A program made the translations under genes and the position numbers. A stretch of DNA of 64,000 bases. Origin: Nautilia profundicola AmH (lineage in GTDB: Bacteria > Campylobacterota > Campylobacteria > Campylobacterales > Nautiliaceae). A model generated the notes under the pieces. It worked only from the letters and a program-made list of their open reading frames with translations, was not told the origin of the DNA and did not search any database. Position 1 is the stretch's first letter; each line of letters opens with the position of its first letter. The DNA is taken from NCBI RefSeq assembly GCF_000021725.1, contig NC_012115.1:452501-516500 (forward strand), written 5' to 3'. This document shows positions 28,916 to 37,197 of the stretch, one piece after another.

Positions 28916-29845
28916 TTGAGACATTTTTTATGGCTTTGTGATTACTCTAAAGAAGAAATTAAAGAAATTATCGATTTGGCATTTCAGATTAAAACGGAAA
29001 CAAAAAACGGTGTTTATAAACCATATTTAAAACATCAGCAATTAGCGATGATATTTGAAAAAAGTTCTACAAGAACAAGGGTTTCTTTTGAAGCGGGAAT
29101 AAATCAGTTAGGTGGAAATGGCCTTTTTTTAAGTTCGCGTGATATTCAATTGGGAAGAGGAGAGCCTCTCAAAGATACTGCCAGGGTAATTACAAGAATG
29201 GTTGATTTAGTGATGATCAGAACATTTGGACAGGAAAGATTAGAAGAGTTTGCAAAATATTCAAAAGTACCTGTTATAAACGGTTTAACAGATTTATGCC
29301 ATCCTGTTCAGTTACTTGCGGATCTTATGACTATGATTGAATTTAACAAGTTTGATTTTAATAACCCTCAAAACACAACTGCCGCTTATGTGGGTGATGG
29401 TAATAATATGGCTCATTCTTGGGCGATTTTGGCATCAAAGCTCGGATTTAATTTAAGAATAGCAACACCGAAAGGCTATGAAATAGATGAAAATATAAAA
29501 CAAAAAGCAATTGAATTCGCAAAAACAAGCGGAGCCAAGTTAGAGTTTTTATACGATCCTAAAGCCGCCGTAAAAGACGCTGATGTTGTTACGACAGATA
29601 CATGGGTAAGTATGGGGCAGGAAGAGGAAAAAGAAAAAAGAATAAACGATTTCAGAGGTTTTGAAGTTGATACTGAATTAATGGAATTGGCAAAGCAAGA
29701 CTCAATATTTTTACATTGTCTTCCGGCTTACAGAGGTTATGAAGTAAGCGAAGAAGTTTTTGAATCTCACGCGGAAGAAATATTTACAGAAGCTGAAAAT
29801 AGATTACATGCGCAGAAAGGATTGATGGTTTGGCTGAAAAAATAG
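28916..29845 (+). CDS. argF: Ornithine carbamoyltransferase
   Basis: Makes citrulline from ornithine and carbamoyl phosphate in arginine synthesis. The 309 residues show the carbamoyl-phosphate motif [17 protein letters not shown] and the ornithine-site HCLPAYRG. The start is TTG with AAAGGA seven bases upstream. The 3' end overlaps the next reading frame by 16 bases. Confidence 0.95.
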   Translation: MRHFLWLCDYSKEEIKEIIDLAFQIKTETKNGVYKPYLKHQQLAMIFEKSSTRTRVSFEAGINQLGGNGLFLSSRDIQLGRGEPLKDTARVITRMVDLVMIRTFGQERLEEFAKYSKVPVINGLTDLCHPVQLLADLMTMIEFNKFDFNNPQNTTAAYVGDGNNMAHSWAILASKLGFNLRIATPKGYEIDENIKQKAIEFAKTSGAKLEFLYDPKAAVKDADVVTTDTWVSMGQEEEKEKRINDFRGFEVDTELMELAKQDSIFLHCLPAYRGYEVSEEVFESHAEEIFTEAENRLHAQKGLMVWLKK

Positions 29846-30207
29846 CAAAAAAATTAAATATAAACGAAAAAACAGTTGTTGAGTGTAAAGAATTTGAAGT
29901 AATTGAAGGGAATTTAGATAACTCTCTTTGGATTATGCACATAAATAACGAGTTTAAAATAGTACTTGATGTTGAAGAATACATGAAGTTAATGGAAACA
30001 ATGAAAAATGTAATGAAAGAAAATTTTGAATTGAAACTTGAAAAAGCCATACTAAGTGAGTTTCCTGTTGATTACGATGATGTTAAAGCTGTTGTGTTAG
30101 AGGAAATGAAAAGAGATGAAAATGCTTCGATAAGCGAAATTTTAAACAAAGTAAAACTTGAACATCCAAATCTTTTTTATAATTTAGATTTAGAAAAAAT
30201 CTTCTAA
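29830..30207 (+). CDS. Campylobacterota-type hypothetical protein, possibly DUF2603/UPF0763
   Basis: A 125-residue acidic protein with no catalytic motif. Two segments look structured: [20 protein letters not shown] (about 20-40) and [24 protein letters not shown] (about 44-68). It probably starts at the TTG at 29830, inside the argF end, with AAAGGA upstream. An uncharacterised gene next to argF is known in Campylobacter, and UPF0763 is my best guess, with low certainty. Confidence 0.55.
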   Translation: MAEKIAKKLNINEKTVVECKEFEVIEGNLDNSLWIMHINNEFKIVLDVEEYMKLMETMKNVMKENFELKLEKAILSEFPVDYDDVKAVVLEEMKRDENASISEILNKVKLEHPNLFYNLDLEKIF

Positions 30208-30228
30208 AGGAAAAAATTTTTCCTTTTT
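30206..30228 (+). terminator. Intrinsic terminator after the argF unit
   Basis: AAAGGAAAAA pairs with TTTTTCCTTT and is followed by more T. It lies directly at the stop codon and before the strong peroxiredoxin promoter. Confidence 0.6.
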
Positions 30229-30240
30229 GTTAAATTATCC

Positions 30241-30269
30241 TTGACAAAAAACTTTTTATTGATTATAAT
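30241..30269 (+). promoter_or_regulatory. Consensus sigma-70 promoter of the peroxiredoxin gene
   Basis: TTGACA (30241-30246), exactly 17 bp, TATAAT (30264-30269): a perfect match to consensus, predicting very high expression. Confidence 0.85.
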
Positions 30270-30300
30270 TTCGATGTAAAACAAACAACGGAGGTGCCAC

Positions 30301-31053
30301 ATGGCATGTGAACAAGATACAAAAACAGCAATAAAAGATGAAAAAATAACAACAAAAGAGGAGGTTAGTATGGAAGAAATTAAAACTCAAGAAGGTGTAT
30401 TGGTATTGAAAGAAATGCCTGAATTCAAAATGGAAGCATATAATGCGGAAACAGGTCATTATACAGAAGTTTCAAGTGAAGATTATAAAGGTAAATGGAC
30501 TGTAGTATGTTTTTACCCTGCAGACTTTACATTCGTATGTCCAACTGAAATTGCAGCAATGAACGCAGCATTACCGTTCTTAAAAGAATTAGGTGTAGAA
30601 GTACTTGCAGTATCAACTGATACAAAATTCTCACACAAAAGATTCGTAGAAACTGAACCGTTATTAAAAGATCTTAAACTTACAATCGGTGCAGATCCAA
30701 CTGGTGAAGTTACAAGAAAATTCGGTGTAATGATTGAAGGTGCAGGACTTGCGCTAAGAGGAAGATTCTTAATCAATCCAGACGGTGTAATTGTAGCTCA
30801 AGAAGTACAAGCTCCGCCTGTTGGTAGAAGTGTAAAAGAATTCTTAAGACAAATTATTGCACATCAGCATGCATATAAAACTGGTGAAGTTTGCCCTGCA
30901 AACTGGAAACCTGGTAAAAAAACATTACCTGTAAATACTGATATTGAGCCAATGACAGGAAATGTAGGAGCTTATGTAACATTAGCTGATTTAGTTGACG
31001 AAGCTGATGTTAAAGAAATGGAAGAATTAGTAAAAGCTTTCAAAGAAGCTTAA
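30301..31053 (+). CDS. 2-Cys peroxiredoxin (AhpC/Prx1 type)
   Basis: Reduces H2O2 and organic peroxides. The 250 residues show the peroxidatic site DFTFVCPTE (Cys80) and the resolving site GEVCPANW near the C-terminus, the typical 2-Cys arrangement, and a long C-terminal tail. Two starts are possible. ATG 30301 has GGAGGT 5 bases before it and gives a 23-residue Lys/Glu-rich extension starting MACEQ. ATG 30370 has GAGGAGGT 4 bases before it and gives the usual family length (227). The next gene is a Fur/PerR regulator, so peroxide control is likely. Confidence 0.92.
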   Translation: MACEQDTKTAIKDEKITTKEEVSMEEIKTQEGVLVLKEMPEFKMEAYNAETGHYTEVSSEDYKGKWTVVCFYPADFTFVCPTEIAAMNAALPFLKELGVEVLAVSTDTKFSHKRFVETEPLLKDLKLTIGADPTGEVTRKFGVMIEGAGLALRGRFLINPDGVIVAQEVQAPPVGRSVKEFLRQIIAHQHAYKTGEVCPANWKPGKKTLPVNTDIEPMTGNVGAYVTLADLVDEADVKEMEELVKAFKEA

Positions 31054-31066
31054 TTCTTTCTTTTTT

Positions 31067-31104
31067 CTTTTCTTTAAATATTCAAAGGAATTTTTAAAGA
31101 AAAG
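31067..31104 (+). promoter_or_regulatory. 12-bp inverted repeat between peroxiredoxin and PerR-like gene
   Basis: CTTTTCTTTAAA (31067-31078) and TTTAAAGAAAAG (31093-31104) form a 12-bp stem with a 14-base loop. It could be a partial terminator, an mRNA processing structure or an operator; sequence alone does not decide. Confidence 0.5.
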
Positions 31105-31119
31105 AAATGAAAGGTTAGT

Positions 31120-31521
31120 ATGAAACAATTAAAAAATTTATTAGAAGAATCGAGCCTGAAAATTACTCCTCAAAGGTTGGCTATATTAAAAGAGCTTGAA
31201 AAAAAAGGCCATGCCAGTATTGAAGAGATTTATGAAGATATAAGAGATTTTTTCCCTTCTATTTCACTTGCAACCATATATAAAAATATTACTGCATTGA
31301 AAGATGAAAATATTATAAGTGAGATATGTTTACATCATAAACCTAAATTTGAAATTACGAAAGAACCGCACGCCCATTTTATTTGTAAAAAATGTGGAAA
31401 AGTAGAAGATGTTCCGTTTAATGAATTGATAAAAGGAGAAATTGATAAACAATATCCCGATTCTCAAAAAGAACTATATATTTACGGAATTTGTAAAGAG
31501 TGTAAGGAAAAAGAATCTTAA
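31120..31521 (+). CDS. perR: Fur-family regulator, PerR-like
   Basis: Metal-dependent repressor of 133 residues. The winged-helix N-terminus LKITPQRLAILKELEKKGHASIEEIYEDI is followed by the metal-site region HHKPKFEITKEPHAHFICKKCGKVED and a second CxxC near the C-terminus (GICKECKE), giving a structural zinc site. The short length and the peroxiredoxin immediately upstream favour PerR over Fur. Target boxes were not found. Confidence 0.85.
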   Translation: MKQLKNLLEESSLKITPQRLAILKELEKKGHASIEEIYEDIRDFFPSISLATIYKNITALKDENIISEICLHHKPKFEITKEPHAHFICKKCGKVEDVPFNELIKGEIDKQYPDSQKELYIYGICKECKEKES

Positions 31522-31536
31522 TATTAAGTTATAGAA

Positions 31537-31812
31537 ATGGTGATAGTTAATTTAATTGCCGATTTTGAACTGCCTTTTGTTTTTTCTCTTAAAGAAAGAA
31601 GAAAGATTTTAAATTCAATTAAAGAAAAACTTAAAAAATTTAACGTATCCGTATTAGATCTTTCAGGTGAATATCCTAAAGAAGCAAGTATCGCCATTGT
31701 TTATGCAGCACACAATGAAAAACAAGCTGGAGAAATTAAAAGGACTATTGAAGAATTTCTTTTCAGAAACTTTCCCGAAATAGAGTTTATTTTTGATACT
31801 GAAATAATTTAA
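31537..31812 (+). CDS. DUF503 family protein
   Basis: A 91-residue ferredoxin-like fold protein with the DUF503 pattern FSLKERRKILNSIKEKLKKFNVSV (split: SLKERRKIL, then KKFNVSVLD) and SIAIVYAAHNEKQ. Relatives (YlxP-like) often sit near ribosome-assembly genes; no function is known. It follows the PerR-like gene by 15 bases and overlaps the convergent pyk end by 4 bases. Confidence 0.7.
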   Translation: MVIVNLIADFELPFVFSLKERRKILNSIKEKLKKFNVSVLDLSGEYPKEASIAIVYAAHNEKQAGEIKRTIEEFLFRNFPEIEFIFDTEII

Positions 31813-33191
31813 ATTTCAATTACCCTGATCATATTTGTAGTCCCTTCTTTTCCTACTAAACTACCCATTGTTACGATTACCATATCTCCTTTTTTGAAAC
31901 ACCCTGTTTTTATGGCAAGGGTTCTGAATTTTTCGATAAGTTTTTCCGGGTTTTTAATTTTAGGAATTTCAAATAGAGGTTTAACACCCCATACCATATT
32001 AAGTTTTCTACTTGTTTCTCTACTGTGAGTTACTGCAAAAATAGGTGATTTAGGTCTGTATTTTGCAATGCTCTTAACAGTTGTACCGCTGCTTGTGAAA
32101 CAGATTATTCCTTTAGGTTCAATTCCTCTGCATAAATCAGCAACACTTGCTGCAATCGCATCTTCATCAAGTATTTCGTATTTTTTATAATATGGATATA
32201 TGTTTTGAGTTTCAAGGATCACATTTTTAAGTGTTTCCACTGCTTTTACCGGATATTTACCTACCGTCGTTTCATCGCTTAGCATCACACCATCACTTCC
32301 ATCCATTACTGCATTCGCTACATCACTTACTTCCGCACGTGTAGGGAAAGGGGAATTAACCATAGACAATAACATCTGAGTAGCTGTAATTACCGGTTTT
32401 TTTAGTTTATTTGCGCGTCTTATGATTTTCTTTTGTATTACAGGTACTTTTTCTATTCCAACTTCAATACCTAAATCACCCCTTGCAACCATTACACCGT
32501 CACTGACTTCTAAAATTTCATCAAGATTCTCTACAGCCTGTTTGGTTTCTATTTTTGCAATCACCCAAGGATTTGCACCGTTTTGTTTTAATATCTCTTT
32601 TGCTTTTAAGATATCATTTTTTGAATTAACAAATGAAATTGCGACAATGTCCACTCCGTTTCTTGCACCGAAAGCAAGGTCTTTTTCATCTTTTGGTGTA
32701 ATTGCCGAAATTTTAAGTTTAGAATGAGGAAAATTCACTCCTTTTCTACTTGATAAAACACCTTCGTTTTTTACTTCCAGTGTTAAAGAATTATTATCTT
32801 TGTCTATAACTTTGGTTCTTATACTTCCATCTGCAAAAAAGACATATTCACCAATATTTACATGGTCAATTATTTCAGGATATGTTAAAGTTAAATCGTA
32901 CAAACTTTCAGGATGTTTTTTTACAAGTCTGATTTTGTCTCCTCTTTTTAATTCTAAAAATCCGTTTATTTCACCTATACGTATTTTAGGTCCGCTTATA
33001 TCTTGCAGTATAGCTGTTTTACTGTCAAGTTTTTTAGCTGTTTCTCTAATATGTTTTATTGACTGTCTGTGTGTTTTATGATCTGCATGTGAAAAATTAA
33101 GTCTAAAAATATCTACACCTGCTTTTATCATTTGAGATATTTTATCTGATGAAGAAGGTCCAAGTGTTGCTACGATTTTTACTTTTTTCAT
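31809..33191 (-). CDS. pyk: Pyruvate kinase
   Basis: Converts phosphoenolpyruvate and ADP to pyruvate and ATP. The 460 residues show VATLGPSSS, FRLNFSHADH, the active-site IAKIETKQAVENLDEIL, MVARGDLGIE and ATQMLLSM. Its C-terminal domain (about 340-460) is complete. In an autotroph fixing CO2 by the reductive TCA cycle it would work at the pyruvate/PEP branch point. Confidence 0.95.
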   Translation of the reverse strand: MKKVKIVATLGPSSSDKISQMIKAGVDIFRLNFSHADHKTHRQSIKHIRETAKKLDSKTAILQDISGPKIRIGEINGFLELKRGDKIRLVKKHPESLYDLTLTYPEIIDHVNIGEYVFFADGSIRTKVIDKDNNSLTLEVKNEGVLSSRKGVNFPHSKLKISAITPKDEKDLAFGARNGVDIVAISFVNSKNDILKAKEILKQNGANPWVIAKIETKQAVENLDEILEVSDGVMVARGDLGIEVGIEKVPVIQKKIIRRANKLKKPVITATQMLLSMVNSPFPTRAEVSDVANAVMDGSDGVMLSDETTVGKYPVKAVETLKNVILETQNIYPYYKKYEILDEDAIAASVADLCRGIEPKGIICFTSSGTTVKSIAKYRPKSPIFAVTHSRETSRKLNMVWGVKPLFEIPKIKNPEKLIEKFRTLAIKTGCFKKGDMVIVTMGSLVGKEGTTNMIRVIEI

Positions 33192-33279
33192 TAAAGCGCC
33201 TTTTATGTGTAATTCATAGTATTATATCAAAATTGAATTGATTGAATGTATGTAAGTTGATATGATTTGAAAGAGGGAG

Positions 33280-33299
33280 AAAGCTTAAAGTTAAGCTTT
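33280..33299 (-). terminator. Terminator of the nap operon
   Basis: AAAGCTTAA and TTAAGCTTT form a 9-bp stem with a minimal loop, 8 bases after the napD stop in the leftward direction, followed by a pyrimidine-rich stretch. Confidence 0.6.
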
Positions 33300-33306
33300 A
33301 ACTTTA

Positions 33307-33651
33307 TTAATATTTTTTCTTTAAACTACCAAAATATTTTATTTCTTCGGCTTTTTTATCAGTGTTTAATTCTTCAACAGTAGAATTAAGATCTATGTTT
33401 TCTCTTAACTTGTCTAATTCTTCTTCGCAATAACTCATATGCATATCCGCACTTATAATCAGAGGCATCTGTTCTATTTTGTTTAATTTTTCTATTTCTT
33501 CCTCTACTGTTTCACCTTCAATAGTAATAATAATGACACCTTTTTCTTTTTCTCCGAAATGAACGTCACAAAATTCACATTCTTGTAAATTAAGCCAAAC
33601 TGCATCGTAATTTTCCGGTCTTGTTCTTACTATAATACTTGAAATATTCAT
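33307..33651 (-). CDS. napD: Nitrate reductase maturation chaperone NapD
   Basis: Cytoplasmic chaperone that binds the twin-arginine signal of NapA. The 114 residues have the NapD ferredoxin-like pattern: NISSIIVRTRPENYDAVWLNL, then VIIITIEGETVEEEIEKLNKIEQMP and ISADMHMSYCEEEL. The acidic C-terminal tail is longer than in E. coli. It is last in the napAGHBFLD operon. Confidence 0.88.
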   Translation of the reverse strand: MNISSIIVRTRPENYDAVWLNLQECEFCDVHFGEKEKGVIIITIEGETVEEEIEKLNKIEQMPLIISADMHMSYCEEELDKLRENIDLNSTVEELNTDKKAEEIKYFGSLKKKY

Positions 33652-33660
33652 ATCACTCCT

Positions 33661-34602
33661 TTATTTTAATTTCCATATAAGTATTTCTGCAGGAGAAAAG
33701 CTTATAATAGTATCGTTATTTAAAAATTTAATTCCGTTTAATGCCATTGTATGGCCATTTAAAACAAACAGCAATTTATTATACATTGAATAAATTGCAA
33801 TATCGTTTTTTTCATTGTATTGTACTGCAAATTTACTTAAATCAGGACTGATTGTTGCCCCATAAGGTAAAAATTTTACTTTTAAAGTTAATTTGGAATA
33901 CCCGCTATTAATATCATATACAGCTACTCTCATATCGCTGCTACCGTTAATAGCAAGGTTTTTTTCAATATCGCAGCTTAATGTTTTGTCTTTGTTGAAA
34001 CCTTTTAACTCTTTGAGTTTTTTCCCTGTTTTAATATCTACAACTTTCAACGCTCCACTTTCATCACCGAATACCGCTAAAGTTTTATTTTTATTAACAG
34101 CATATGTTGAAAAAACATAATTACCCACTTGGGTTCTGTATATGTTTTTATTGTTTTTTAAATCATAAAGTAGTGCTTCATCGCTCAGTAAGGCAAAAAA
34201 TATTTTATTGTCTCCTATATAAGTCCCTTTCATTAACGTTTCTTTTGTAGTAAAAATATGATCTAATTTTTTAGAATTAAAATCATAAATGAAAAGTTCT
34301 CTTTTGGCATCTTCACCTTCAGCTAAAATCATCAGATGTTTATTATCAGGAGAGATATCAAGCGAATAAATAGGCATTGATATTAAATCTCCCATAAAAT
34401 CATGAATTTTAGGAAGAGTTATTGTACCGATATTTTTAAATGTTTTAAAGTCTTTTATTACTATAGTACCGTTTTCCAGTCCGGCTATTAGATAAGTGTT
34501 GTTATACGTTATTTTTGAAATATAGCCGTTGTAAGTTATTTTTTTCACAGGCGGTAATGCAAATGCACAAATTGCTAAAATAATTAAAATTAATTTTTTC
34601 AT
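33661..34602 (-). CDS. napL: Nap accessory periplasmic WD40-like protein NapL
   Basis: The 313 residues have a signal peptide (MKKLILIILAICAFA) and repeated beta-propeller blades (for example FNSKKLDHIFTTK, DIKTGKKLKELKG, FVLNGHTMALNGIKF). Position between napF and napD matches NapL, which is specific to Campylobacterota nap operons. Its exact role in NapA maturation or activity is unknown. Confidence 0.87.
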   Translation of the reverse strand: MKKLILIILAICAFALPPVKKITYNGYISKITYNNTYLIAGLENGTIVIKDFKTFKNIGTITLPKIHDFMGDLISMPIYSLDISPDNKHLMILAEGEDAKRELFIYDFNSKKLDHIFTTKETLMKGTYIGDNKIFFALLSDEALLYDLKNNKNIYRTQVGNYVFSTYAVNKNKTLAVFGDESGALKVVDIKTGKKLKELKGFNKDKTLSCDIEKNLAINGSSDMRVAVYDINSGYSKLTLKVKFLPYGATISPDLSKFAVQYNEKNDIAIYSMYNKLLFVLNGHTMALNGIKFLNNDTIISFSPAEILIWKLK

Positions 34603-34610
34603 TCAATCTC

Positions 34611-35081
34611 CTATATAATTTTCGTTTCTATTGCATTTGTAGGACAAACGCTTATGCAAAATCCGCAGCCTGTACATTTTTCAAGGTCTATTACAGGATT
34701 AAACATTCCTTTATATATTATAGCAAATTCTTCACATACATCTTGACATGAAAAGCAGATTGTTTGATTCCATGCAATACATTTTTTAGGATTGATAATC
34801 ATTTCAGCATTAATTGTATTTTTTTTATATGGTAACGATAAAACACCGTTTTTACATGCAATAGCGCATTCGTCACAAAAAGTGCATCCCGAATTTGTAA
34901 AATCCAATACCGGTTTTTCATTTACTATTTTTATTATTTTTTCATTACATGCAATCAAGCAATCTTTATCTTTACAATCTTTACATTTTGAAAAGTCTTC
35001 TTTCTTGTCGTAATAAGGAGGATATATGAAAGATTTAAAAGGAGAGTTTTTAACTCTCCTAAAAAAAGAACGTCTATCCAT
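34611..35081 (-). CDS. napF: Ferredoxin-type protein NapF
   Basis: Cytoplasmic iron-sulfur protein thought to help load or activate NapA. The 156 residues have four Cys clusters, of which CTFCDECAIAC and CTGCGFCISVCP are the clearest 4Fe-4S motifs. The N-terminal MDRRSFFRR is typical of NapF. Its start overlaps the napB stop. Confidence 0.88.
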   Translation of the reverse strand: MDRRSFFRRVKNSPFKSFIYPPYYDKKEDFSKCKDCKDKDCLIACNEKIIKIVNEKPVLDFTNSGCTFCDECAIACKNGVLSLPYKKNTINAEMIINPKKCIAWNQTICFSCQDVCEEFAIIYKGMFNPVIDLEKCTGCGFCISVCPTNAIETKII

Positions 35082-35554
35082 TACTTTCTTAATGATTCGA
35101 ATTTGTTTTCAATTACAGGGTCAACCATTGCCTGAGGAGCATGGCATAATGTACAGTTATATCTACTTCCTGCAAGTTTAGAAGATTTTTTACCACCTTC
35201 AAAATTGTCAACAAAATGGCTTGGTGGAATCGGAGTAACACCTAAACTTTTAGCCGCTTGAGGCATATGACAGTTTAAACACATATTGTTGTTTTTAGTA
35301 ATAGGAACCATTCCCTCAACGCTATGTGGGATCATTGGAGGCGCAGTTACAAAAGATGCTGGTTGTTTTTTTACTTTCCCAGGGATTGGCTGAGTAGTGT
35401 TAAGTTTTAATTCTGGTAAATTTTGAGAATCAGCGTTTAGGTTTGCTTCTCTGATACCAGTTACCTTAACTTCCTTATTTGAAGTTGTTGTAGTTTGACA
35501 ACCAGTGAAAATAAATCCTGCAATTAAAGCAGAACTAATTAGTAGTTTTTTCAT
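35081..35554 (-). CDS. napB: Di-haem cytochrome c subunit NapB, possibly lipid-anchored
   Basis: Passes electrons to NapA in the periplasm. The 157 residues contain two CxxCH haem sites (CLNCH and CTLCH) with additional His (MIPHSVEG, PSHFVDN) as axial ligands. The N-terminus MKKLLISSALIAGFIFTGCQ looks like a lipoprotein signal with lipobox FTGC, which is unusual for NapB. It overlaps napH by 20 bases. Confidence 0.9.
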   Translation of the reverse strand: MKKLLISSALIAGFIFTGCQTTTTSNKEVKVTGIREANLNADSQNLPELKLNTTQPIPGKVKKQPASFVTAPPMIPHSVEGMVPITKNNNMCLNCHMPQAAKSLGVTPIPPSHFVDNFEGGKKSSKLAGSRYNCTLCHAPQAMVDPVIENKFESLRK

Positions 35555-36380
35555 TGTTTTCTCCTTTTGAGTTTATATATTTTCTTATTGAAAAATTAAG
35601 GGCATTATCATTACAAACTTCGATACATCTACCGCAATTAGTACATTCAATGCCGTTAATATAGTCACTTTTTTTATCAATTACAGGGGTTAAAACCTGT
35701 GTTTCAGGACAAATGTTTAAACATTCTCCGCATGCTGTACAGTTGTCTTTATTGTGGTATACACGGATCAAACTTTTACTACCCACAAGACTATACATTG
35801 CACCTACTGGACAGATATGTCCACACCATCCGTTTTTAAGAACAAATGCATCAAAAATGAAAATTGTCAATAACCATATCCATCCGAAGCCTAAGGAAAA
35901 TGCTACACCTCTTGTGAAGATACCAATCGGACTGATAAATTCAAAAGCCGCAGCACCTATAAAGGCTGATGCAATTAATAATACAACCAAAAAGGCGTAT
36001 CTAAATTTTCTTGTTTTTGTTGTACTGATTAAGTTGTCTTTTTCATGGTGTGTTTTTCTTCTTACCCATGCAGCTAAGTCAGTTATCATATTAACCGGGC
36101 AAACCCAGCTACAATAAGCTCTCCCTCCTATTACACCGTATAAGAAAAGAACAACAAACACACCTAAAATCAAATCAGCACTTATAGCGGCTCCTGCAAA
36201 TAGCATTTGCAAAACAGCAAACGGATCTGATAATGGTATAGTGTTAAACAGTTTAGAAAAACTTAAATTTCCTACCAATATTTTCCATCCGTATGCATTT
36301 GCCGCAAAATATAAAAACAATATTGACAGCTGGGATATTCTTCTTAGAATCAGATATTTGTTTTTAATTATTGATCCCAT
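35535..36380 (-). CDS. napH: Quinol dehydrogenase membrane subunit NapH
   Basis: Membrane iron-sulfur protein that with NapG moves electrons from quinol towards Nap. The 281 residues have four hydrophobic segments, the cytoplasmic CxxxCP motifs YCSWVCPV and WCGHICPVG, and a C-terminal pair of 4Fe-4S motifs (CTACGECLNICPE, CTNCGRCIEVC). It overlaps napG by 13 bases. Confidence 0.92.
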   Translation of the reverse strand: MGSIIKNKYLILRRISQLSILFLYFAANAYGWKILVGNLSFSKLFNTIPLSDPFAVLQMLFAGAAISADLILGVFVVLFLYGVIGGRAYCSWVCPVNMITDLAAWVRRKTHHEKDNLISTTKTRKFRYAFLVVLLIASAFIGAAAFEFISPIGIFTRGVAFSLGFGWIWLLTIFIFDAFVLKNGWCGHICPVGAMYSLVGSKSLIRVYHNKDNCTACGECLNICPETQVLTPVIDKKSDYINGIECTNCGRCIEVCNDNALNFSIRKYINSKGENNEKTTN

Positions 36381-37189
36381 TTGATTCCTTCATTTAAATT
36401 ATCAACCGCACTTTTTTTACTTCTACCAGTAACAGTTTTAGTATCGGTAGAGGCATTTTTTACTCTTTGTTGATCTTTTACATCCCAGCCTTTTACATAT
36501 CTGTCACCGGCTTTTCCAAGTACAACTTCTCTTGGGAAAATTTTAATAGCTGCAATTTCAGTTACACAGGCTTGTTCACACATACCGCATCCCGTACATG
36601 CTTCTTCATGCACCACCGGGATTCTATATGCGTGTTTACCTGTTCTTTTATTCTGTTTCCATTCAATGGTAATAGCTTTATCAAGTTCCGGACAAGCTCT
36701 ATAACAAGCGGTACACTGTAGACCCCAAAAAGCAATACAACTGCTCGGATCAATTACAGCGACGCCCATTTTTGCATAATCAATAGCAACTTCGCCTTTA
36801 TCGTTTTTACATTCATCAGGTGTAAGTGCACCGGTTGGACACGCGTACATGCAAGGAATATCGTCGCACATGAAACATGGACCAGTCCTTGCAATGAAAT
36901 ACGGTGTTCCGATTGGCACTTTATCACCCGGTGCCCCGAGTTTTAAAGTAATGATTTCATTTCCGTCAATAACTACTTTATTATCTCTGTTTTTACAGGC
37001 TTCAACACAAAGACCGCATCTGATGCAAGTTTTGAGAAACTCGTCTTCTTTTAATGCACCAGGAGGCCTAAGCGTTAATTCTTTTGCTTTGTTTTCTTCA
37101 GCAAACCCTGCGACAATAGTGCCGGCAGCAGTTGCTGCCGCACCAGCTTGAATTAGGTTTACTAAAAATGAGCGTCTTTTGTTATCCAT
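36368..37189 (-). CDS. napG: Quinol dehydrogenase ferredoxin subunit NapG
   Basis: Periplasmic ferredoxin with four 4Fe-4S clusters. The 273 residues start with a twin-arginine signal (RRSFLVNLIQAGAAATAAGTI) and carry CIRCGLCVEAC, CFMCDDIPCMYACP, CTACYRACP and CTGCGMCEQAC. It lies 8 bp after napA and acts with NapH. Confidence 0.93.
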   Translation of the reverse strand: MDNKRRSFLVNLIQAGAAATAAGTIVAGFAEENKAKELTLRPPGALKEDEFLKTCIRCGLCVEACKNRDNKVVIDGNEIITLKLGAPGDKVPIGTPYFIARTGPCFMCDDIPCMYACPTGALTPDECKNDKGEVAIDYAKMGVAVIDPSSCIAFWGLQCTACYRACPELDKAITIEWKQNKRTGKHAYRIPVVHEEACTGCGMCEQACVTEIAAIKIFPREVVLGKAGDRYVKGWDVKDQQRVKNASTDTKTVTGRSKKSAVDNLNEGIKWDQ

Positions 37190-37197
37190 TTAAATCC

